Assembly: GCA_963921425.1 (NCBI GenBank) | Contig: OY992833.1 | Span: 23,794,698 to 23,858,697, forward strand | DNA from: Dryas octopetala | Lineage: Eukaryota > Streptophyta > Magnoliopsida > Rosales > Rosaceae | Length of the DNA: 64,000 bases | Direction: 5' to 3' | Part shown: positions 26,531 through 38,189 of the stretch, piece after piece | Layout: every line of letters begins with the position of its first letter | Numbering within the stretch: the stretch's first letter is position 1 | Notes under the pieces: model-generated | The model's input: the letters and a program-made list of their open reading frames with translations, nothing else | What the model was told of the DNA's origin: nothing | The model's database searches: none | Translations under genes and position numbers: made by a program

Positions 26531-27720
26531 TTATTACGTAATGAGAGAGAGATATAAACGTTTTTTTTGCTGCCTCTAGTCTAGTGGTATTATTTGTTGC
26601 GGACTTTTGATATGTATACATTGACTGACTGACACATCAGTCAAGCCCTAGGGTTTGAAAAGGAGAAAAAGAAGATGAGGAGGGCCCATCATAATTCACA
26701 GTGGGTCCCGTAAAGCATACGTGTGTCAATATATATAACAAATGCGTTGAACAATCGATGTTTTATGTCTGTAGCCTGTACTGCGTACCCGGTTAAGAGC
26801 AAATTGAGCAATACAATCCGGAAGAGTCGGACAGTGAAACTTAGCACCTAGTAGTAGTACAGTGCACACACAAGTACAAAACAACGTCGGTAGTAGTCGG
26901 TACTACGAATCATGAAACACACACGCCTTTCCTAAGCGTGTGAATTGAATGTGATCGACTTCTTCATTGTCAAAATAAAATCAGCACAAAAGGTTGTGCC
27001 TGGTTCAAATTTGGTCAAAGAAATCGACGGCGGCTCCACTAGCATCAGATCGTGTTAAGACATCGGTAAATTAAGGAAATCTCTCATAAATACAATTTTG
27101 AATTGATCCGTTTTAAAAAAAGAGAAAACTGAAAAGGACATAAATACCCATTTACTTTGGCGGGTTCCAACTAAAGATCAATAATTCGACCAAAAAACTA
27201 AAAAAAAAAACTAAAGATCAGTCGTTTCAATCAACGGCCTAAAATCAGCCGAATCAGACGGCTACTATCCGCCACCGCAGTATTGCTATCCTGCACCGCC
27301 TTGCAGAGTAGAGAAAACCGAACCAGCTGACCTGACCTGTCCTGTGCATTTTTCATTTTTTGTATCTACCGGTTTTTTTTTAACCAGGAAAAGCAAAAAG
27401 TCCTTGCTTTTACAATTGTTTTCTTGTCAGCTTCATTTGGTGCCTTTTAATTTTACGAAAAACTGACAATCATAGAGGCTTTCAGTCTTCAGACTACAGA
27501 CACTGCTGGAGCTCCCAACAACCTTCTTTCAATTAATTTTAATAAGGTAATTTTCAGCTTCGTTGATTTTGTTTTCGGTTTTTGATCGTTTTCAATATTT
27601 CTGATAGTAAGTTTTTTAATTTTGAGAAATTATTATTACTTGAATAGTTGAATGTGTCTTTGTTTGGGTTTAAGCTTTGAGTGAGAAGAATTATTGGGAT
27701 TTCGTAAAGGTTTTTTGAGA
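26531..27720. other. Upstream region of the CAMTA gene
   Basis: Spacer leading into the CAMTA 5' region. The stretch 27480-27720 probably holds the 5' leader. ACGT-core motifs occur (for example near 26720). No clear TATA box was assigned. Confidence 0.4.
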
Positions 27721-30700
27721 ATGGAAAAGCAGCTCGTGGGTTCAGAGATTCATGGGTTCCATACATTGCAAGGTACGACGATTGATGAAGTACCCTTTTT
27801 TTAAATAGAATTTTTGTTACTTTTTGTATGCTTAATTTGGTGTATCTTGGAAAGTGATTGGTTTTATTCTTGAAAGAAAGTAAATTTTAGCTTTGGATTG
27901 CTCTTTTTTGAAAGTAATTTACTTATCCAATGGAAGCAAGAGCATGAGAGCTTGGATTTTCCTTTAGGAAGTGCTTCCAGTGAATTCCAAAGCGAAATTT
28001 GCATGAATAAAAGCGATAAGAAGTATTTTTATTGCAGTTTTAATAATGACAGTGCATTTTGATCAGATTTCATGATTTAATATGGTACTGAGTACATTAT
28101 TTACCAGGATATAATTTCCCTTGCTCATTTGTCTTGTTGTGGGTTCTTGGTTTGTGCACAGATTTGGATGTTGGGACTATTATGGAGGAAGCCAAAGCAA
28201 GATGGCTCCGCCCAAATGAAATTCATGCAGTACTCTATAATTACAAGAATTTTGCCATCAATGTCAAGCCGGTGAACTTACCCAAAAGTAAATATATGTT
28301 ATGCAATCATTATCATGAATTAATAGTTCTTATAGCTGTAGTTCAATCAATTGGTGACAGAGAAACATATTTCCTGTGTTGTTTTGATGAACTTTACGCA
28401 CATGACATACAGCTTCTGCTGGTGTTAACTTTGACAGGAAATTATGTGAATACTGAAGCTGTTGTCTTGTCTGTTTGGGTATGTTTTTCTTAATGTAACA
28501 GGTGGCACTATAGTATTGTTTGACCGTAAGATGCTTAGAAACTTCAGGAAAGATGGTCATAACTGGAAGAAGAAAAAAGACGGGAAGACAGTTAAAGAAG
28601 CTCATGAACATTTGAAAGTGAGTGTTTGTTTTTTGTATTTTATATTTTATATTTTTTCTTCCCTCTAAGGTGCTATTTGGCATAACATATTTACATGACT
28701 TATTGTTGCTTCGTGAATCAGTGGTCTTTTCCCAACACTTCTAACGTTGTTTTCTAAGGTTTGTAATTGTCATGGTAACATCGAATGTTTTCTGTGACCG
28801 TATCAATGCTGGGATTATAATTCATAGAGAAATAACATCTTATAACTTAATAAAAGAGATGGCCCTGCATATTGTTGAATATCAACTTTTTAACCAACCC
28901 CAAAAAGTTGGGATTGATTATTAAAAAGGCTCCATTGAAACTTGTCTCATGGCAATTTCCTATAAAGTGCTTCATGCTTTAAAAGTTGCCAGTAATTTTA
29001 TTGACTGCACAATTTCATTAATCAAAACTTGGTTGAATTGCATCTTTTGCACCCATGCTCCAACCAGTGGCCTCATGTGTCTTGATTTTTCCTTTTTGTA
29101 ACTTTTTTGTTTGTTAATCTGTTTCTTACCATCTTAATTGTTTCTAAATGTTCACTGTTTTGATTGACAGGGTGTAAGGAAATGGTGTTTGTTGTTCTCT
29201 CTTATAGTTGTTTTCTTCGTCCCATATGTGCCAAATGATTCTCTCTGTTACAACATGTTCTATTTACACCTTTCAGCTTGAGAATTGTAGCTTAGTTTGC
29301 CATGGAATGATCATTGTCAGTTCTATCAAATTTTGTCATTTGTTTTAATGGTTCAGGTTGGTAATGAAGAAAGGATTCATGTATACTATGCACATGGCGA
29401 GGATAGCCCAACCTTTGTCCGGAGGTGTTATTGGCTGCTTGATAAGTATGTAATAATTACTGTTTATGTGGATTCATGAGTGAATCATAGTGTTCTTATT
29501 GACAGTTTCGTTGTTATTCTTGTTGCAGGAGTCTAGAGCACATAGTCCTTGTTCATTACCGTGAAACACAGGAGGTGCTTTTTTTTTTTTTCTTTCTATT
29601 TGTAGCTCATCCACTGTTTTCCTTTTCAATGTTACTTCTAGATGAAGCAATTTCGGAATATTGATGCTCCCTTTCAGAGCATGAATAATTGTCTATTATT
29701 GCAGTCTCAGATATTTAAATGCTTATTATTTTATTATTTTTCAGAAATTTTCAGTTTAAACTTGTTTTAAAGCAATTAGTTTAAGTGTAGTGCAAACATA
29801 TAATCCTAATTTTATAGACACTGTACACTCTAGCCACATAGTTTCTTCCGTTCCAGGAAGAAATATTGTACACTGGCTTCTGAAAAATTGTCTTAGGCAC
29901 CGGAAGATATCTTATTTTATGATAAATAAAGTAAGAACTTGGGAATAACTTCATGCATAAGTGGCAGCACTTAGCAATCTGTAAAACCAATTTTTTGTGC
30001 CATTCTTTTCAATAACTAACTAGATCTTCTGACCTTATATTGGGCTGTTGTTGGCTTATGATACAGTTGCAGGGTTCTCCAGTCACACCTGTGAATTCAA
30101 ATTCTAGTTCAGTCTCTGACCCATCTGCGCCTTGGCTTTTCTCAGAAGAACTTGATACTGGGGCTAAACATGCATATTATGCTGGTGAAAATGGACTTTT
30201 AGGTGACTGTAGATGAACTTTCTGCAAGATGACTTATATAATACTTTTGTTTTGGAATACTCTGTTTCATTTCAGCAAACCATAATGGAATTTCTAGTTA
30301 GTGAAGTTAGAAGAACTAAAATTACTTTTTCATTATTCTTAATGTTTTAATAATTTTTACCTAGTTTAGTTGAGGTTGTTACTTTTTTTTTTGTATTTTT
30401 TTCTAATTTTTCTTGAAAATGGATATACAAGGTTCTTACCCTTGGTTTGTTGATGATCAACAGAGCCTGGTGACGGTTTGACTGTTAATAATCATGAACA
30501 GAGGCTCCATGATATTAACACACTTGACTGGGATGAGCTTCTGGTTACAGATGATTCTAAAGGAGGTAAGCAGCCAGATAACAGTTTTTTCTAGAGCCAG
30601 AATGTGGAAAGTATTAACCATTCTTCTCTTTGTTTTTTTCTTTTTCCTTTTTTTTGTGTTGTAGGTGGTTACAGGTTGCCAGACAAAGTTTCATCCTTTG

Positions 30701-33700
30701 AACAGCAGAATCAAGTTGTGGGAAATGGCTCCATAAGTGGCGTAAGTAGATTCATTCGTACTTCTAAATTTATGTCCCCCATTTGTTGTAGTCCTTCCAC
30801 ACTGGCATTTTATTCTTTCTTATACTTTCATATGTGTTGTATGTGTTGTCATATTATTCTACTGCAATTTTTTTGCACAAACAAGCACATTCCCCCCCTC
30901 CCCCCAATGAGACACCTCTTACAACTTGCATTATTTATAGGTATAATTCTTGTATTGTTTTTGTTCTCTGACTTCACTTGTAAAAAAAAAAGGTTTCAGT
31001 TCTTTGATTTCCATCTTTGGGACAGTAAAATGATACTACTTGGAGAGATTGGTTTATTTCAAACTTCTGGGCTGTAGGAAAATGCAATATATATAAAATA
31101 TATAGTAAGTTTCTATTGCTATATAGTCTTAATCAGAATTGATGATTAGGTGAAATCATGCTTGAATGTTATGTCCCAATCGACAAACAACATAGTGTAA
31201 CAAATGGATGCTAGGAGACAGTCCAGACTGTCTGACATGAGAGTGAAGTTAATGGCTTGCATTTAATCGTTAGATCAGTTATACGGTTAAGATACAAGTT
31301 TCTAATTTAGGTCTTTATCTGGTCGCCTCCATGTGTGTGTGTGTGTGTGTGGAGGTTTTGAATGATTGTGTGAACAGTGAAGTGGCCAATTAATTGGTTT
31401 GTCTTTTCAGGAAGCCAGCAGTTTATCAGCTGAAATTTCTTCTTTTGGTAATTTAACCAATCCGACTGCAAGGAGTGATAACATTCATTTCAACCTTCAA
31501 GACAATCTTTATGTTCAGACAGTGGGGGGTGATGTCAATTCAAATGTCTTAAGGAATTCTATTGCCAAGGGAAACAGTGATTCCTTGGACATTTTGGTTA
31601 ATGATGGATTGCATAGTCAGGACAGTTTTGGGAGATGGGTAAACCAGATCATGACCGACTCTCCTGGCTCAGTGGATGACCCAGTACATGAATCCTCATG
31701 TTCAGCTGCTCAAGATTCATTTGCTTCTCCAGCAATGGATCGTCTTCAATCTTCTGGTCCTGAGCAAATATTTAACATAACTGACGTGTCACCTGCTTGG
31801 GCTTTTTCAAATGAAAAAACAAAGGTTTCCTCTTTGGTTTATATTATTCCTCATATTATTTTCTATAATATTCATCGAATGTTATGTGCACCTTTTGTTA
31901 TTCATGAGTAACAAATGAAATCTTATATTCTTGAAATGCCAATAAGTAATCTTTACTGAGGTAGAGAATAACTCATAGGTAAGAAGGAAGTATTCATCCT
32001 TTAATTTTATTGGCAATAATAAGATATTGCATAGTAGTTGAACAAGTCAAGCATATAGAATCATTGAATATACCTAACATCACAGTGACATGATTAAAAT
32101 ATTAAAATATCAAAACAAGTTTTAATGAAATAATTTCTTGTTATGTGGCATGGAAATTGAATTATTTAGAATGTGATCAATGTACTTGTTCATAAGTACA
32201 GGAATATAAGAAGTAAGGTGATTTTAGAATTAAGTCCAAATGGCTATATATATAGTAAATAAATAAATGCATTAAACTGGATCTTAATTATTGGTGGAAT
32301 AGGAACTGCTGTTGTTTTATTAGTTTTTAAAAAATAGAATGATCATAAGGTTGAAACGTGTGTCCTTGTAATTGCTTCTGAGGCCTCTATCTTGGCATGA
32401 CAGGTGTTGATCTGTGCTGATTTGCAATGATCCACCTAGTATATCTTCTAATTAACTTGAACAATCAGGTTGTAATATTCAGCACAAATTCTAGCCTCTA
32501 ATTAATTCTTTTGCAGATTCTAATCACTGGCTTCTTTCATCAAGAGTTTTTACATCTTGCAAAGTCCAATCTACTTTGTGTCTGTGGCGACATATGTGTT
32601 CCAGCAGAAATTGTTCAGCCTGGGGTGTATCGCTGTTTCGTACCACCACATTTGCCTAGAATAGTAAACATTTTTATGAGTTTTGATGGCCATAAACCCA
32701 TCAGCCTAGTGCTAAATTTTGAATATCGTGCTCCTATGTTGAGTGACCCAATAGTTCCTTCAGAAGATAACAGATGGGAGGAGTTCCAAGTACAGATGCG
32801 CCTTGCTTATTTGCTTTTCTCTAAATCTAAGAACCTTAACATTCTATCTAGTAAAGTATCACCGAATGCCCTGAAAGAAGCGAAGAAGTTTTCCCAAAAA
32901 ACCTCCCACATATGTAATAGCTGGGCATATTTGATTAAGTCAATTGATGACAACAAAATTCCGTTACCAGTGGCAAAGGATGGTCTGTTTGAACTCATTT
33001 TGAGAAACAGACTAAAGGATTGGCTGTTGGAGAAAGTTGTTGACAGCTCTAGAACCAAAGAATATGATGCTCATGGTCAAGGAGTAATCCATTTATGTGC
33101 TATTCTAGAATATGCATGGGCTGTTCGCATGTTTTCATGGTCAGGCTTGTCATTAGACTTTCGTGATAGACGTGGATGGACAGCCCTTCATTGGGCTGCT
33201 TATTGTGGAAGGTATGCTTTTATTTTTATTAATATTTGTTATTGTGGAAGGTATGGTTTTATCATCATTTTTTTATTTTGTAATTTGCATAATTCTTTGA
33301 AAAGTATCTTCTGCTTCACTAGTTAGGTTGGCTGCATCCTGTTAAACTTTTATCACTTCTGTATTAGAACTTTTCCAACTCTATATCTTTTCCTCACTCA
33401 GGAGAGCTTGAGCTTTATGTCACCAGTTTTTATCTTCTTGCTCATATTGATTTTGTGCATGTTTGTTTTACATGCATACATTTGAAGTTAATTAACGTGG
33501 AATAACATTGTTTGCATGCATTCTGTGACGAGATTGGAAGTAAATCTTATACGTCTGCAGCAGGTTTTCCTAATTCTAAAACTTTCATGTGCAGGGAGAA
33601 AATGGTCGCGGTTCTTTTATCTGTGGGGGCAAAGCCAAACTTGGTCACAGACCCCACTCCAGAAAACCCTGGTGGTTGCACTGCTGCTGATCTTGCATCC

Positions 33701-34847
33701 ATGAAGGGCTATGATGGCTTAGCAGCTTATCTTTCAGAAAAGGCTTTAGTAGAACAATTCAAGGATATGAGCATGGCAGGAAATGCTAGTGGATCTCTTC
33801 AAACTAGCACAAACTATACAGAGAACTCCGAGAACCTCAGTGAGGAAGAGTTATATCTAAAGGATACATTGACAGCTTATCGGACAGCTGCTGATGCAGC
33901 AGCACGAATACAGGCTGCCTTCAGGGAGAACTCACTAAAACTACGAACTAAAGCACTTCAGTTTTCCATTCCAGAGGATGAAGCACGTGGTATAATTGCA
34001 GCATTGAAGATTCAACATGCCTTTCGCAATTATGATACACGAAAAAAGATGTCAGCTGCTGCCCGAATTCAATATAGGTTTCGTACATGGAAGATGCGTC
34101 AAGAATTTCTTAACATGCGCCGTCAAGCTATCAAAATTCAAGTAACCCTCTTCCCTTATCTTCTTTCTGGCATAGCTGTCAAATGTATACAACTAGTATG
34201 AACCACATGCTGGGATAGACCAAATCCTTTTGGAAGATAAATTTAAATGGCAAATTTTTTAGTCAATCTACATAGTGTCAATCAGTTGCCACTACATACA
34301 CATTTGATTGGTCAAATTGCAACCTTCATTTGTATTGAGTAATGAATTATTAACTCTCTAGATTCCAGGAAATTTTGGTTGATTACATTTTCTTTTTATG
34401 CAGGCTGCTTTCCGGGCCTTCCAAGTGCGGAGGCATTACCGTAAAATTCTCTGGTCAGTTGGAGTGCTTGAGAAAGTTGTTTTGCGGTGGCGCCTTAGAA
34501 GAAAAGGGCTTCGTGGGCTTCAAGTTGACCAGATTGAGGCCAATGTAGAACAGAAGCAGGAAAGTGATACGGAAGAGGACTTCTACAGAGCCAGCCGGAA
34601 ACAAGCTGAAGAGCGTGTTGAGAGATCTGTTGTACGAGTTCAGGCCATGTTCCGATCAAAGAAAGCACAAGAAGATTATAGGAGGATGAAGCTGACCCAT
34701 AATGAAGCAAGGGTAGGTGATCTAGTTAAAAATTCTTCTTTTAGTGTTACAATACAATTCTGCAGATGCATTATACAATCAAAATCTTGTCTTGTGCAGC
34801 TGGAATTTGACGAACTTCTTGATCCTGACACAAACATGGGTAGTTGA
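27721..34847 (+). CDS. CAMTA5: Calmodulin-binding transcription activator (CAMTA5/6 type), 13 exons
   Basis: Exons: 27721-27772, 28162-28287, 28502-28617, 29357-29445, 29530-29575, 30067-30202, 30464-30565, 30665-30741, 31411-31824, 32517-33211, 33595-34141, 34404-34712, 34800-34847. The model encodes 918 residues with consistent phases; Arabidopsis CAMTA5 has about 923. The CG-1 DNA-binding domain covers roughly residues 20-145 (ARWLRPNEIHAVL, GTIVLFDRKMLRNFRKDGHN, RRCYWLLDK). A TIG/IPT domain starts near 387 (ILITGFFHQEF), ankyrin repeats follow (GWTALHWAAYCGR, then GCTAADLASMKGYDGLAAYL), and then IQ-type calmodulin sites (ARIQAAFRE, LKIQHAFRN, ARIQYRFRT, IKIQAAFRA, VRVQAMFRS). It should act in the nucleus on CGCG-box promoters under calcium control. 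CAMTA5 and CAMTA6 are near-duplicates; gene order favours the CAMTA6 position. Exon 6 has two in-frame acceptors six bases apart, and the exon 10 donor is duplicated. Confidence 0.92.
31332..31351 (+). repeat. (GT)n microsatellite in CAMTA intron 8
   Basis: Ten TG units about 60 bases before the exon 9 acceptor. Confidence 0.75.
33201..33255 (+). repeat. 39-bp offset duplication of the CAMTA exon 10 splice donor
   Basis: The 16-base string TATTGTGGAAGGTATG occurs at 33201 and again at 33240. Each copy includes an exon end and a GTATG donor. Use of the second donor would add 39 bases, 13 codons without a stop, inside the ankyrin region. Confidence 0.75.
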
Positions 34848-35817
34848 AGAAAATTCCCGAGATCGAGACAGGGTTTCGCCAAGGTTCAGACACTTGGGCA
34901 AATAATAACATCTGGGGTGGAGCTCCGTACTTGTGTAGCCCTGTACATCTTGTAAATGCATGCCTAGAATAATTAGTTTTGCGCTTTTGACCTTTCAGAC
35001 CGTTTTGAGATTTTTGAAGGGGTCATAGTTCCAGTGTCTGTATCATGGGTTGGTCTTAATATGCTTCTTTGTTTTTTATGCTCTTGTTAACGTTTTGAGT
35101 ACAAGTAGATGGTGTTAATATTCAGTGTCATTCCGTTGCTTCCTCGCCCTCAAACAAATTAGTCAGCGTTCCACTACTTTGAAATTGGACTGTGAATTTG
35201 GACTGCATGCTTAAAAAATTTATATTTGATCAATAGTCCAGATAGGCGATCCAAACTACCTAGCTTGACATTGGAATCTCCTTAAAAGCAATTTATACAT
35301 CAGACAACAAAACCAGAGAGAGATGTTGGGTGAACTGATCTCCAACCTCTGTAGTTTTCTTATATCTGGAACGACGTGCTTATTTTTGTCAGCCGGCCCG
35401 TCTGTTCTTCTGAGTGCATGCTCTTTTCTATTAATGCTTGTTGAGAGAGAGAGAGAGAGAGAGAGTAATACATAGCATGTTATAACTAAAGAAAGCATTA
35501 AAGCAGAGCACACCTTCTGTAAATATTTATTAGTTCTGCAATCTACTTACCAATACATATTGAGAAAACTAACACAACTTATCTATCCTGAAATAGGAAA
35601 AACCCAAAAATAATATGAAAAAGCACACTAGATTTTTGAAGCTAAAAATTGAATAGCAAAAAGCTGCTATCTAAGACAACTATCCACTTTACAGGGGCAC
35701 CTATGCTTAGAAATAGCCAACATCAATTCTACCGAAGAGTATATCACTGTATCAGTGGCAGGAGAATTGTCATTTCAATAACCTGCAATACAGCTGTTTT
35801 GTCCATTCATTTGCCTA
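34848..35817. other. Convergent 3' ends of CAMTA and SAR1
   Basis: Tail-to-tail spacer holding the 3' UTRs of the CAMTA gene (plus) and the first SAR1 gene (minus). It contains a (GA)n tract at about 35443-35466. No additional gene is seen. Confidence 0.5.
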
Positions 35818-37041
35818 CTAGATGTATTGAGAGACCCACTTGAAGCCTTCCCCATACCCCATCTTGCGGACAATGCTGCACATGAACACCTCAAGGGGGC
35901 GGACATTGGAATCGACCAGATTGACCTTCCCCTTTCCTGTGGTGAAGTTAGTCAGGCCCATATGGTAACGCAGTTCATCCTCTGAGGCAGCATAAGGTAT
36001 GTCGATCTTGTTTCCCAAGATTAGAAATGGGACAGTTGCCAGTGACTCATCGGAGAGAAGAGCATCAAGCTCCCTTTTTGACTCAGCAAATCTCTCCTTG
36101 TCAAAAGCATCAACCAGGTAGACTACAGCATCCACCTATACAATCAAAAAGATTGCAGAATATCTATGAATATATGTGCATCACACATGACAAATAAAAT
36201 ATATCATGGCATAAGCCCCATTTTAAGAAAATTGTCCTGTTGGATACTCAAGAGTCACCTTTAGACCCAAAATCAATTTGGCAATAACCCACTAATTGGC
36301 ATTATAATAAGCACAAATGCCAGACCCTTGACTGCAACCCTGCACCTATAACTACAAATTCAAAGACTAGGAATAGAGTAAAATAACATGAAATCCACTG
36401 GATGTCACACCATTGATGTGACTACAAAACTATGGTGAGGATTAAGTATTCATTTAGTCACTACCAAGGTAAACAGCACCATTGTTTCTTTATTCCCTAT
36501 AGTGGGTTTCATTCCATTGCATACATACATAAAACAAAATTCTAAATTTCGCATTATTTATCAAAAATCTATAACATGCAAGTATGCAACCACAGTTTTG
36601 AAGAATGAATCAAATCAAACACTAAATTACCAAAATAAAATAAAATTGAAAGTGGAATTAGCTTTTGAGTAAGATTTAAACCTTGGCGTAATAGTCCTTC
36701 CAGACTCTGCGAGCGATCTGGTGTCCACCCAAATCAAAGGCCTTGAACTTAATCTTCCCGATACTGAGTTCCTCGGAGGTCGGGTACTGAGTCGGCTGGT
36801 GCTGAACTAATCTCTGCAACCAACAAAAACCCTAAATTGAACCCCAAAACGAAACGACAGTCGTTTAAAATAATAAATTGAATTAGTTTTTCAAAGGAAG
36901 AGGAAGAAGTACCTCATCTTTGAGCATGTGTAGCAAGGTGGTCTTTCCGGCATTATCAAGCCCTAAGAACAAGATCTTAGCCTCTTTCTGCCATAGCCCT
37001 AGCGATGCCAAAACTCCATAGAACCAATCCACCAGAAACAT
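35818..37041 (-). CDS. SAR1: SAR1 family small GTPase, three coding exons
   Basis: Exons 37041-36913, 36813-36682 and 36135-35818 encode 192 residues (plant SAR1 is 193). The start [20 protein letters not shown] is the amphipathic N-terminal segment that inserts in the ER membrane. GTPase motifs are GLDNAGKT (P-loop), DLGGH (switch II; SAR1 has His after GG) and NKID. SAR1 recruits Sec23/Sec24 and starts COPII vesicle formation at ER exit sites. The protein ends VSQYI and lacks the final lysine seen in most plant SAR1 proteins and in the neighbouring copy. All junctions are GT-AG and phase 0. It is one of two tandem SAR1 genes here. Confidence 0.94.
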
Positions 37042-37152
37042 GCTTGCTTCTCTTTTTTATCGAAGGAGAAATCGAAAGCACCGAGATTGTCAAAGAAAGT
37101 GACGGAAAATCCTTTTTTCTGTTTGGTTGGGTTTTTAAAGATTTTCTGGGAT

Positions 37153-37302
37153 TATATATGTATAGGAGTGACTGCTTTGGTGAGGAAAGGGTGATGACGT
37201 GGAGCCGGTGGAGAGGGAGGGGTGACTGGGAAATGCCGGTTGGAGAATGGGGATCCTACGTGGAGAGATGTTATTGGATGGTACGCGTCATAAGGCTGTG
37301 TC
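37153..37302 (-). promoter_or_regulatory. SAR1 promoter with unfolded-protein-response-like elements
   Basis: A TATA-like TATATAAT lies near 37153-37160 on the minus strand. On the plus strand TGACGTGG (37195-37202) matches the plant UPRE-I core. On the minus strand ATGACGCGTAC (37291-37281) matches 11 of 12 bases of the P-UPRE-II consensus GATGACGCGTAC as I recall it. These sites bind bZIP28/bZIP60, and COPII genes are known targets of ER stress. Activity at this promoter is inference. Confidence 0.5.
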
Positions 37303-38189
37303 CAGAATCCTGATGTGCTAGCCAACTAGCCAAGCCATCGACTTTGAAACTAGTAGAGTAGATGCCAGATTGCATTGCTTTTCATCGACAAAAATGCATA
37401 CGTGGAGTAGGATTAAAGCACATAAAATATTGTACGCGACGGTAACAATTATATCCATAATTACTGTTATAATTAAAATTAAAATTCAGAAGGATATCAT
37501 TTTTTGTCTCCAAAAAAAAAAATTGAGAAGAATTTATCACCCAATTTTTTCCAAACACATAAAAAAAGTCATCGTGACATCATTATAATTTGAATAATTT
37601 TGTAACACCACGCCAGCATAGTCAGATTTTAGTCTTCTAGACCACTTGAAATTGGTATTGTCTAATACTCTAATTTAATTGTGAAAGTCCAACCATTCTA
37701 TATCCCATATTCCCATCCCATGTATTGTCCAACTTAATTGTAAGAGTAACTTCAATTTTGAGTTGCTGACCATTTTTTGATAAGAAAAACTTCTAACATT
37801 TTACTGCTTGACCAAAACCACCACAGAAAATACTAGCAGAAGTGAAAGACAATCAAATCCATCACTAGAAAAGAAATAATAGTTTACACAATAAAGAATT
37901 GCCAAAGAAGAAGAAATATGACATTATTCAGAATAAAAAAAACTGCTTAACAAGAGCCAGAATTTATCAGAAAATAAGCACACTGAATGACTGAATCTTG
38001 TTCTAGAAGCACATATTTTAAAATGAACATTGCGACAAATGATAAACTATCAGAGTTGTTAATCCTTCAATCTGATCAAAATCACATAAGAAATTCTTCT
38101 TCCATTATAATTGTGGTCACACTACAAACTGGCAGGAAAAACTTACCACACAAATACTGAACCAAAATGTTATCCCCCTACTCTAGTCC
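37303..38189. other. Spacer between the two SAR1 genes
   Basis: AT-rich sequence. The part near 38000-38189 is probably the 3' UTR of the second SAR1 gene. No other gene is seen. Confidence 0.45.

Noticed and set aside
28870-28930. Short palindrome CCCCAAAAAGTTGGG in a CAMTA intron as a MITE
   Set aside because: Too short, and no flanking terminal repeats or target duplication.
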